Source: JBBFMJ01 sp037441225 (GTDB taxonomy: Bacteria > Acidobacteriota > Thermoanaerobaculia > UBA2201). From it: a stretch of 7,977 nt of DNA. The notes under the pieces are model-generated. The model was not told where the DNA came from. It searched no databases and saw only the letters and a program-made list of their open reading frames with translations. The stretch covers positions 1-7,977 of the forward strand of contig JBBISU010000117.1 of assembly GCA_037441225.1 (NCBI GenBank). Direction: 5' to 3'. Numbering within the stretch: position 1 is the stretch's first letter; each line of letters starts with the position of its first letter. The translations under genes and the position numbers were made by a program. This document shows, piece after piece, positions 1 to 6,555 of the stretch.

Positions 1-939
1 GATTTAAGAAATGGAATTGAAAAAATGATATACATAATTCCAAGCAATTTCCTTTTTGGGTATTCCGTATCTAATAAAATAAGATATAATCTTTTGCCCT
101 TTTATAGAATAAAAAAAGCAATAATTTTTGAGAAAAAAATATTTGAATTTACAGGAACTAATGTATGCATATTTTTCTTTGAAAGAAAGGAAAAACCATT
201 TCATGAAGAAATTATTTTTAAGGCATTAAAAATTAATGATAGAGTTAAGGAAAAATTTTATAACTTACTCCCAGAAAATTATTATAGAGCTGGTGGTGAA
301 TTTGAGGAATTTATTAGAAATTTCAAAAGAATCCAAGTACCTAAAGTTTCATTTTATCTAACTTTAAATGAGATACAAAAAAACAAAGGATCATTTTCCA
401 TCAAACTTTTAGATGCTAATAGCTATTCTAATGGATGTTATAATTATGAAACATTTTATGTAAATGCTAAAATCTATAAAAAAATTCTGAAAAATCCCCT
501 TTTTGTAAGAACAATTGATACAGGTGGATGGGAGGGAAGGGCTGGGATTTATAATGTAAAAGATGTTTACAAAGTAGACGGAATACTTGTAACCAAAGAG
601 AAATATAGGACACATCCAATACAAATTTTTTTAGAACCAGAGGTCAACCTAAATGATATAAACATTCTTAAAGAATATTTTAATTTTGTATTGGAATATT
701 TAAGAGCTTTAACGGATAGTGAATTTTTAACCACCTTTAAATATTCTAATTCTATATATGTCAGAAAATACATAGGACTAAGCCAAGTAAGGAAATTAAT
801 ACAAACATTTCCTTTTGATATTTCAATCAGCCAAAAAGAAATTTTGAGAAAAATAATTGAGCAAAAAAATATAAATTTATTAAAAGAAATACTATTAGGG
901 TTTAAATATGAAAAAGAAAAAGAAAGAAGATTACTATAA
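1..939 (+). CDS. N6-adenine DNA methyltransferase of a type II R-M system, C-terminal part (5' truncated by window edge)
   Basis: The frame is open from base 1 and ends in TAA at 937-939, giving 312 residues; the Met at base 25 is internal, not the start. The first ~60 residues have the layout that follows the NPPY motif in gamma-type N6-adenine methylases: a YIIPSNFLFG strand, then a hydrophobic stretch ending TGTNVCIFFFERK. The rest would be the target-recognition and C-terminal region, where I see no further diagnostic motif. The SAM-binding and NPPY catalytic motifs are not in the window and must lie to the left. The enzyme would methylate an adenine in a short DNA site, protecting host DNA from the endonuclease encoded directly downstream. 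The stop overlaps the endonuclease ATG by one base, which supports a coupled R-M pair. The family call rests on these motifs and on the neighbour. The recognition site cannot be read from the sequence. Confidence 0.72.
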   Translation, partial: DLRNGIEKMIYIIPSNFLFGYSVSNKIRYNLLPFYRIKKAIIFEKKIFEFTGTNVCIFFFERKEKPFHEEIIFKALKINDRVKEKFYNLLPENYYRAGGEFEEFIRNFKRIQVPKVSFYLTLNEIQKNKGSFSIKLLDANSYSNGCYNYETFYVNAKIYKKILKNPLFVRTIDTGGWEGRAGIYNVKDVYKVDGILVTKEKYRTHPIQIFLEPEVNLNDINILKEYFNFVLEYLRALTDSEFLTTFKYSNSIYVRKYIGLSQVRKLIQTFPFDISISQKEILRKIIEQKNINLLKEILLGFKYEKEKERRLL

Positions 940-1721
940 TGAACACCTGGATAAAAAAAAGCATAGAAATAGCAAATAATGAAGGATATTTGGATAAGAT
1001 CTATGATATTTATCCTGCTGAAATAGGTTAGGTTCGGGACATTAAAGAGGATATAATAAAAGAAATTAAAAATGCCTATAGAAAAAAAGATAAAATTCAA
1101 GTTTTAAAAGCGCTTTTAAAACTGCCTAAATTTCCAATTGAACACCCTTATGTTTCAATTTTAAGAAATCATTCTTATTTAATAGAAAAAAATAAAAAGA
1201 TTGTTACAAAAATTTCAAATAGATTATTATCTATGGATATTTATAACATTTTAGTTTTAGCATCCCGACCAAAATCTCCTTCAAGACAGTTAACCCATAC
1301 ATTCAAAAGGTGGCTAAAATCTTTAAATTTTCCCTTTCTCAAAGAAGAAGAATTTTTATTAAGTAAAAAGATTTCCTTCCTTAAAGGGAACGAAGAAGAA
1401 CTACTAAATTTTGCTTATAAAAAACTCACATTAGAAAATTTGAAAAGAAGGCCAGATTTTATCCTAAAAATTGGCAATAAGTATTACATAGGTGAAGCAA
1501 AGTTTCTGAGTAATTATGGAGGTTCTCAAAACAATCAATTTGACGGTGCAATAGAAACAGCAAAAATAAAAACAAAAAATGCTATTGGTATTGCTCTTTT
1601 GGATGGGATTGTTTGGTTTAAAAGTAAAAGTTATATGCATAAAAAAATTACCAAATTTAATGGTTTTGCTTTAAGTGCCATTCTTCTTAAAGATTTTATA
1701 AAGAAAGAAAATGGCGATTAA
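939..1721 (+). pseudogene. Type II restriction endonuclease (PD-(D/E)XK), interrupted by an in-frame TAG
   Basis: Translation from ATG at 939 gives 30 residues beginning MNTWIKKSIEIAN, then TAG at 1029-1031, and then stays open in the same frame to TAA at 1719-1721, about 260 codons in all. The distal part carries a PD-(D/E)XK nuclease core: RPDFIL, a short strand, then GEAKF, followed by a glycine-rich GGSQNNQFD segment and LLDGIVWF. From memory, the start, the LLSMD segment, the RQ...FKRWLK stretch and the LSAxLLKDF tail all resemble one family of adenine-site type II endonucleases that sit beside an N6-adenine methylase. Because both sides of the TAG fit one protein and no frameshift is needed, a point nonsense mutation or a base-call error is the simplest reading. 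The first ATG after the stop is at 1233 and would yield a 162-residue product lacking the N-terminal ~97 residues while retaining the catalytic core. Whether that fragment is made or active is unknown; there is no clear Shine-Dalgarno before it. Confidence 0.7.
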
Positions 1722-1841
1722 TATTTTTAAAAATTTTAATATGAAGTAATGAATTTAATGCCCTAAAAAGTGCATATATAAATTTTTTTTAAGTTCTCAA
1801 TTTGTTGGTCGAATGAGATCTTTGCAATTTTATCAGAAGGT
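1722..1841. other. Convergent intergenic gap, AT-rich, no gene seen
   Basis: This gap lies between the 3' end of the endonuclease frame and the 3' end of coaE. It begins with an AT-only palindrome, ATTTTTAAAAAT at 1723-1734, and holds a run of eight T at about 1783-1790 preceded by an A-run, which could loosely fold. No coding frame with a ribosome-binding site is visible. It is where transcription from both sides must end, but only weak candidate structures are present. Confidence 0.6.
1795..1818 (+). terminator. Weak candidate hairpin between converging genes
   Basis: TCTCA at 1795-1799 pairs with TGAGA at 1814-1818. TTTG at 1801-1804 pairs with CGAA at 1810-1813 through one G-U pair, with a bulged A at 1800 and a five-base TTGGT loop. 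The stem has nine pairs. It is not followed by a clean T-run on either strand: plus-strand flank TCTTTGCAATTTT, minus-strand flank an A-run. Termination function is therefore doubtful. The wobble pair makes the plus-strand RNA the better fold. Confidence 0.2.
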
Positions 1842-2423
1842 TTATTTCATTTTCACCTTTAATCTTTTTAGCAAAAGATAAAATTTCTTTTTTAAATCTT
1901 CTAAGCTTCCATTGTTTTTTATAACAATATCTGATTTTTTCTCTTTTAACTTTAAGGGAAGTTGAAAAGAAGCTCTCAATTTTGCTTCTTCAAAACTTAT
2001 TTTCTTTTCTTCTGCAAACTTTTTTAATGCTTCTTTTTCATTTCTTGAAATGCAAATTATTAAATCAAAATAACCTTCAAGTTTTTTTTCAAACAAAAGG
2101 GGTACTTCTGCCACAGCAATTTTTCCTTTATTTTTTTCTCTAAAATCAAAAAGTTCCTTTAATACTATGGGATGCAAAATATCTTCTATTTCTTTTAAAT
2201 TTTCTTCTGATTTAAAAATAAACTCAGAAAAATTTTTTTTTAAAAATAAATCCTTTTTAAAAAATTGAGGAAATTTTTCTTTTATTTTCTCCAAAACATC
2301 TTTTTCTTTATATAAGTTTTTTACAACTTCATCACTTAAAAAAACAGGAATTCCTTCCTTTTTAAAAAAAGAAACAAAGGTGCTTTTTCCAGAACCAGGA
2401 ATGCCTGTTATTCCTATGAGCAA
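1842..2423 (-). CDS. coaE: Dephospho-CoA kinase
   Basis: This enzyme catalyses the last step of coenzyme A synthesis, ATP-dependent phosphorylation of the ribose 3'-OH of dephospho-CoA, in the cytosol. The 193-residue protein is of normal family length. It has an N-terminal P-loop at about 7-15 (GIPGSGKST), a conserved HP pair at 84-85 within ILHPIV, the EVPLLFE segment at 106-112, and a lid-side stretch with the R...Q spacing at about 150-154. The usual DAD-like motif after the second strand is reduced to LSDE at 29-32, keeping the second Asp (D31), which is expected to be the catalytic one. The start is TTG at 2423, directly after the folD stop. It is supported by a strong upstream Shine-Dalgarno inside folD and by the fit of the first residues to the family. 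This is the last gene of the operon and ends in TAA, converging on the R-M locus. Confidence 0.93.
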   Translation of the reverse strand: MLIGITGIPGSGKSTFVSFFKKEGIPVFLSDEVVKNLYKEKDVLEKIKEKFPQFFKKDLFLKKNFSEFIFKSEENLKEIEDILHPIVLKELFDFREKNKGKIAVAEVPLLFEKKLEGYFDLIICISRNEKEALKKFAEEKKISFEEAKLRASFQLPLKLKEKKSDIVIKNNGSLEDLKKKFYLLLKRLKVKMK

Positions 2424-3344
2424 CTAAATTATTCTCCTTCCCTGTGCTGCTTTCAAGCAATTTGACATCAAAACTGCAACAGTTAAAGGACCAACTCCCC
2501 CTGGAACAGGGGTTATGTATGAAACTTTATCATAAACATCATAAAAATCCACATCTCCAATTAAAGCACTCCCCTTTTCCATAAACTTTTGCAACCTTAA
2601 AGGATCTTTGCTAAAAAATTTTATTGCTTCATTTTTATTTTTTATTGTATTTATTCCTACATCAATTATAACAGCTCCTTTTTTTACCATATCCCTTTTT
2701 ATAAAACCTGGCTTCCCAATGGCTGCAATTAAAATATCTGCCCTTGAAGTAACTTCTTTTAAATTTTCTGTCTTTGAATGGCAAATTGTAACAGTTGCAT
2801 TTTCTTGAAGAAGCATCATTGCCATTGGTTTCCCAACTATATCACTTCTTCCAACAACAACCGCTTCCTTTCCCTTAATTCCTATATTATATTCCTTTAA
2901 AAGCTCAATTATCCCTGTTGGAGTGCAGGGCTTTAAGCGTGCTTTTCCTAACTGGAGAAGACCAATATTGTAAGGGTGAAAACCATCTACATCCTTTAAT
3001 GGATCAATCTGATCTAATATTCTGAAAGGGTCAATTGTCTCGGGAAGAGGTAGTTGGACAAGTATCCCATCTATATCATCATTTTCATTTAAATTTGAAA
3101 TATGATATGAAAGAATTTCTTCGGTCACTGAATTTTCAAATTTTAAAACTTCTGATATTATTCCAACTTCTTCTGCTGTCTTAATTTTGTTTTTTACATA
3201 AATCTGGCTTGCTGGATTTTCCCCTACAAGCACTACTGACAATTTGACATTTATTTTTTTCTTTTTTAAGTTTTCCACTTCTTCTTTAACCTTAAGTTTT
3301 ATCTTTTCCGAAAGCTTTTTCCCATCTAATATTTTTGCCATCAT
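2424..3344 (-). CDS. folD: Bifunctional methylenetetrahydrofolate dehydrogenase / methenyltetrahydrofolate cyclohydrolase
   Basis: FolD oxidises 5,10-methylene-THF with NADP and hydrolyses the methenyl product to 10-formyl-THF, feeding purine and formyl-Met synthesis. The 306-residue protein is slightly longer than the usual ~285-300. Visible signatures are the catalytic Y49-xxx-K53 (YVKNK) after GENPASQIYV, ILVQLPLP at 94-101, KDVDGFHP at 117-124 with the conserved Asp, KPCTPTGI at 138-145, the nucleotide-binding GRSDIVGKP at 165-173, and PVPGGVGPLTVA at 279-290. The start is an ATG at 3344 overlapping the TGA of the upstream decarboxylase (ATGA), with an AGGT ribosome-binding element just upstream. 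A second ATG follows immediately and either could be used. The stop is TAG at 2424-2426, and the coaE TTG comes directly after it in the same frame. Its place behind nucleotide-sugar genes is probably operon packing rather than a shared pathway. Confidence 0.96.
   Translation of the reverse strand: MMAKILDGKKLSEKIKLKVKEEVENLKKKKINVKLSVVLVGENPASQIYVKNKIKTAEEVGIISEVLKFENSVTEEILSYHISNLNENDDIDGILVQLPLPETIDPFRILDQIDPLKDVDGFHPYNIGLLQLGKARLKPCTPTGIIELLKEYNIGIKGKEAVVVGRSDIVGKPMAMMLLQENATVTICHSKTENLKEVTSRADILIAAIGKPGFIKRDMVKKGAVIIDVGINTIKNKNEAIKFFSKDPLRLQKFMEKGSALIGDVDFYDVYDKVSYITPVPGGVGPLTVAVLMSNCLKAAQGRRII
2434..2442 (-). promoter_or_regulatory. Shine-Dalgarno site that sets the coaE TTG start
   Basis: The minus strand reads GGGAAGGAG, ending ten bases before the TTG at 2423. 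It lies inside the last codons of folD. No ATG or GTG is better placed, and the TTG frame begins at the expected first strand of CoaE, so the non-ATG start is well supported. It allows coaE to be translated independently of folD readthrough. Confidence 0.75.
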
Positions 3345-4285
3345 TTTATACCTAATTTATTTTCAAAATAAGGGATTGTTTTTAAAAGCCCATCTTTTAC
3401 TGAAACTTTTGGCTGCCATCCAAGTATTTTCTTTGCTTTCTTTATATCTGGCCTTCTTTGTTTTGGATCATCCTGTGGAAGGGGCTTGAAGACAAAATCA
3501 CCTGCTTGAGGAATTAATTCTTTTACAATTTTTCCAAACTCAAGGATTGTTATTTCTTCTGGATTCCCTAAATTTATTGGCTCTGGCTTTCCTTTTTCAA
3601 CAACAAGCATTATTCCATCAATTAAGTCATCTATAAAGCAAAAGGATCTGGTTTGCCTGCCATCTCCATAAATTGTTAAATTTTCACCTTTGAGTCCCTG
3701 ACATAAAAAATTTGGAACAACTCTTCCATCTTCAAGGCGCATTCTTGGTCCATAAGTATTAAATATCCTTATGATCCTTATATCAAGTTTATGGTATCTG
3801 TGATAAGCCATCGTCATTGCTTCTGCAAACCTTTTTGCCTCATCATAAACCCCCCTTGGACCAATTGGATTCACATTTCCCCAATATTCTTCTGGTTGTG
3901 GGTTTATTAAAGGGTCTCCATAGACCTCAGAAGTGGAAGCCAAAATATAAGTTGCTTTTTTTGCAAGGGCAAGCCCTAATGTCTTGTGCGTTCCAAGGGC
4001 ACCGACCTTTAATGTCTGGATTGGATATTTTAAGTAATCTTCCGGTGAAGCAGGTGAAGCAAAATGGAAAACTAAATCAACATTTTCTGGTATATGCAAA
4101 TAATTTGTTACATCTTGTTCTATGAATATAAAATTTTTTTCTTTAAACAAATTTTCAATGTTTTCAAGGGAACCAGTTATCAAATTGTCAATACAAAAAA
4201 CCTTATAACCCTTTGAAATTAACTTTTCACAAAGATGAGAACCAATAAAGCCAGCACCTCCTGTTACAACGGCAACTATTACCAT
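3341..4285 (-). CDS. uxs: UDP-glucuronate decarboxylase (UDP-xylose synthase), SDR family
   Basis: This enzyme oxidises and decarboxylates UDP-glucuronate with bound NAD to give UDP-xylose, using the UDP-GlcA made by the dehydrogenase encoded immediately upstream. It is an extended short-chain dehydrogenase of 314 residues. It has the Rossmann motif GGAGFIG at 9-15, HFASPASP at 74-81 and the YPIQTLKVG stretch. The catalytic set is T118-S119-E120 with Y147-xxx-K151 (YDEAK), then RIFNTYGPRM at about 173-182 and GDGRQTRSFCFIDD at 207-220. The TSEVYGDP and GPRGVYDEAKR segments are typical of UXS and differ from the GalE/GAE-type neighbour. There is no N-terminal membrane anchor, unlike some eukaryotic UXS. 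The ATG overlaps the end of ugd by 7 bp with AAGG just before it. Some bacterial relatives release the UDP-4-ketopentose instead of UDP-xylose, and sequence alone does not exclude this. Confidence 0.92.
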   Translation of the reverse strand: MVIVAVVTGGAGFIGSHLCEKLISKGYKVFCIDNLITGSLENIENLFKEKNFIFIEQDVTNYLHIPENVDLVFHFASPASPEDYLKYPIQTLKVGALGTHKTLGLALAKKATYILASTSEVYGDPLINPQPEEYWGNVNPIGPRGVYDEAKRFAEAMTMAYHRYHKLDIRIIRIFNTYGPRMRLEDGRVVPNFLCQGLKGENLTIYGDGRQTRSFCFIDDLIDGIMLVVEKGKPEPINLGNPEEITILEFGKIVKELIPQAGDFVFKPLPQDDPKQRRPDIKKAKKILGWQPKVSVKDGLLKTIPYFENKLGIK

Positions 4286-5592
4286 TTTTCCTTAATCCTT
4301 CCAAGTGGATAATATGTAAAACCAATCTCTTTTATTTTCTTTACATCGTAGATATTTCTCAAATCAACAATTATCTTTTCTTTCATTAAACTATAAATCT
4401 TATTTAAATCCAGATATCTAAACTCATTCCACTCTGTAACAAAGACAAGGCAGTTTGAATTTTCAGCAACTTCATAAGGGTTTTTACAGTATTTTAAATT
4501 TGGATAAAGCTTTTTCACATTTTCCATTGCTTTTGGATCATATACTTTTAAATTAATCTTTTTATCAATAAAATTATCTATTATGTTTAAACTAATTGAT
4601 TCCCTTATATCATCTGTCTCTGGCTTAAAAGATAGCCCTAAGATTCCAAGTGTTTTATTTTCATATTTATAATTTAATGCTTTTTTTATTTTCTCAACCA
4701 TCCTTTCCTTTATTTTTTCATTAACTTCAATTGTTGCTTTCAATATTTTAAAATCATATTTATGTTTGTTTGATATATCCAAAAGGGCTAATGTATCCTT
4801 TGGAAAACAAGAGCCACCATAACCAGGACCTGGCTGCAAAAATTTAGGACCAATTCTTACATCAAGCCCCATTCCCCTTGCCACATCTATTACATCCCCT
4901 CCAACTTTTTCACAAAGAGCTGCAATTTCATTTATAAAGGAAATCTTTGAGGCAAGAAAAGCATTAGAAGCATATTTTATAAGTTCTGCTGATTCTACAT
5001 TTGTTATTAAAACAGGGATTTCCAAGTGATATAAGGGCTTATAAACTTCCTTCATAATATCTTCTGATTTTTTATCGGGAACACCAATTACAATCCTATC
5101 AGGCTCCATAAAATCACCAATTGCAGAACCTTCTCTTAAAAATTCTGGATTTGATACAACAGAAAATTGTGCCTTGGGATTTTTTTCTTTAATATATTTT
5201 TTCATTTCTTTTGCAGTTCCAATTGGAACGGTTGATTTATTCACAATTACTTTATAGCCATTAATTTCTTTTGAAATTGTATTTGCTACTTCCCAAACCT
5301 GAGATAAATCTGCTGAACCATCCTTTCCCTGAGGTGTTCCTACTGCAATAAAGATAACCAAATTTTCTTTAATTGCCTTTTTTAAGTCCGTTGTAAACTT
5401 TAATCTACCATTTTTAACATTTTTTAAAACCAAAACCTCAAGTCCAGGTTCATAAATTGGAATCTCTCCCTTTTTTAAAAGATCAATTTTTTCTTTAATT
5501 TTGTCAACACAAGTTACTTCCATTCCAAAATCAGCAAGGCAGGCGCCTGTTACAAGCCCAACATAGCCAGTTCCTACAATACAAATCTTCAT
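4279..5592 (-). CDS. ugd: UDP-glucose 6-dehydrogenase
   Basis: This enzyme performs the two-step NAD-dependent oxidation of UDP-glucose to UDP-glucuronate, the branch-point substrate for the epimerase upstream and the decarboxylase downstream. The 437-residue length is normal for the bacterial family. The N-terminal dinucleotide fold has GTGYVG at 7-12, followed by VDKIKEKIDLLKKGEIPIYEPGL-type sequence. NKSTVPIGT lies at 118-126, SNPEFLREG at 147-155, the catalytic-domain Lys K206 in AELIKYASNAF, and the nucleophile C262 in GPGYGGSCFPKD. The C-terminal UDP-binding domain includes GLSFKPETDDIRES. The ATG at 5592 overlaps the upstream TGA (ATGA) and is preceded by a near-perfect ribosome-binding site. 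PIYEPGL and the GGSCFPKD form separate it from the WbpA-type paralog at the head of the operon. Confidence 0.96.
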   Translation of the reverse strand: MKICIVGTGYVGLVTGACLADFGMEVTCVDKIKEKIDLLKKGEIPIYEPGLEVLVLKNVKNGRLKFTTDLKKAIKENLVIFIAVGTPQGKDGSADLSQVWEVANTISKEINGYKVIVNKSTVPIGTAKEMKKYIKEKNPKAQFSVVSNPEFLREGSAIGDFMEPDRIVIGVPDKKSEDIMKEVYKPLYHLEIPVLITNVESAELIKYASNAFLASKISFINEIAALCEKVGGDVIDVARGMGLDVRIGPKFLQPGPGYGGSCFPKDTLALLDISNKHKYDFKILKATIEVNEKIKERMVEKIKKALNYKYENKTLGILGLSFKPETDDIRESISLNIIDNFIDKKINLKVYDPKAMENVKKLYPNLKYCKNPYEVAENSNCLVFVTEWNEFRYLDLNKIYSLMKEKIIVDLRNIYDVKKIKEIGFTYYPLGRIKEKW

Positions 5593-6554
5593 TTTATACC
5601 TCCTTCTGTTTTAATAAACCATTTAGTAAATTCTTTTATCCCTTCTTCTATTGGAAACTTTGGATTATAATCTAATAATTTTTTTGCCTTTGAAATATCT
5701 GCATAAGTAATTGGGACATCACCGGGTTCTGAAGGCAAAAAATTTATAATTGCTTTTCTTCCTAAATTTTTTTCAATTAAATTTACAAGTTCTATAAGTT
5801 CAATTGTTTTGGATTCACCTAAGTTTATAATTTCAAAGGGATAGCATTTTACCATTGAAGAAAGGAGACCTTCAATTATGTCATCAATATATGTAAAATC
5901 CCTTTTTGCACTTCCATCTCCAAAGATAGGGATTGGTTTTTTATGATAAATTAAATTTGTAAACTTATAAATCGCCATCTCAGGCCTCTGTCTTGGTCCA
6001 TAAACAGTAAAAAATCTCAAAGATGTAATATTTATGCCATATAAATGGTGGTAAGTATAACACATAAGTTCATTTGCTCTTTTTGTTGAAGCATAAGGTG
6101 AAATTGGTTTCTCAATTGGATCATCTTCTGAAAAAGGAACCTTTGAATTTATTCCATAAACAGAAGAAGAAGAAGCAAATATAAAATTTTTAATATTATA
6201 ATTTTTTGCACATTCCAACAAATTTAAAGTTCCAATCCCATTTACTTTTTCATACAACAAGGGATCTTTTAAAGAAGGTCTCACACCTGCTCTTGCTGCA
6301 AGATGAACAATTATAGAAAAGGGATATTTTTTAAAAATTTTCTCCAAAAATTCTAAGTTACAAATATCCCCTTCATAAAGTTTATAATTTTTATTTTTTA
6401 GATGCCTTTCTACATTTTTCCTTTTAATTTTTGGGTCATAAAAATCATTAAAATCATCAATTACTATAATTTCTAAGTTCTTCTCCAATAATTTATCAAC
6501 TAAATGAGAACCAATGAAACCAGCACCACCTGTTAAAAATATTGGACTTTCCAT
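5589..6554 (-). CDS. UDP-glucuronate 4-epimerase (CapI/LspL-like), SDR family
   Basis: The likely reaction is interconversion of UDP-glucuronate and UDP-galacturonate by NAD-dependent 4-keto chemistry. The protein has 321 residues, close to the family's usual ~330. It shows GGAGFIG at 9-15, IDDFNDFYDP at 32-41, the characteristic LAARAGVRPSLKDP at 85-98, a Ser-rich catalytic stretch SSSSVYG at 128-134, Y154-xxx-K158 in SPYASTKRANE, RFFTVYGPRQRPEMA at 180-194 and FGDGSAKRDFTYIDD at 211-225. ARAGVRPS and PRQRPEMA are hallmarks of the UDP-GlcA epimerase branch rather than plain GalE. It follows the WbpA-type gene by one base and overlaps ugd by 4 bp. Its ATG has only a weak upstream AAAGG, so it probably depends on coupling. 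A substrate such as UDP-GlcNAcA cannot be excluded given the neighbour, but the motif set favours UDP-GlcA. Confidence 0.87.
   Translation of the reverse strand: MESPIFLTGGAGFIGSHLVDKLLEKNLEIIVIDDFNDFYDPKIKRKNVERHLKNKNYKLYEGDICNLEFLEKIFKKYPFSIIVHLAARAGVRPSLKDPLLYEKVNGIGTLNLLECAKNYNIKNFIFASSSSVYGINSKVPFSEDDPIEKPISPYASTKRANELMCYTYHHLYGINITSLRFFTVYGPRQRPEMAIYKFTNLIYHKKPIPIFGDGSAKRDFTYIDDIIEGLLSSMVKCYPFEIINLGESKTIELIELVNLIEKNLGRKAIINFLPSEPGDVPITYADISKAKKLLDYNPKFPIEEGIKEFTKWFIKTEGGIK
5598..5605 (-). promoter_or_regulatory. Strong Shine-Dalgarno of ugd
   Basis: The minus strand reads AAGGAGGT five bases before the ugd ATG at 5592, inside the last codons of the upstream epimerase gene. It is the closest match to the anti-Shine-Dalgarno consensus among the operon's junctions, suggesting ugd is initiated strongly as well as by coupling at the ATGA overlap. 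Confidence 0.75.
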
Positions 6555-6555
6555 T

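Noticed and set aside
1029..1031. TAG read as a sense codon genome-wide (recoded amber)
   Set aside because: TAG also ends the WbpA-type gene (6556-6558) and folD (2424-2426) at the expected family C-termini, each with the next gene's start directly after, so TAG works as a normal stop here.
567..1100. Minus-strand open frame of 177 residues opposite the methyltransferase and the endonuclease start
   Set aside because: It is antisense to better-supported coding sequence, is dominated by Phe/Ile/Ser as expected for the complement of AT-rich Lys/Glu-rich genes, and has no family motif or ribosome-binding site.
1783..1790. T-run in the convergent gap as an intrinsic terminator for the plus-strand genes
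   Set aside because: The preceding sequence offers only A-T pairing with the T-run itself and no GC-containing stem, so it does not make a credible intrinsic terminator.
4250..6540. Near-identical short stretches at about 4252-4266 and 6520-6534, considered as a direct repeat
   Set aside because: Both encode the TGGAGFIG Rossmann motif of the two SDR proteins, so the similarity is explained by shared protein ancestry rather than a DNA repeat element.
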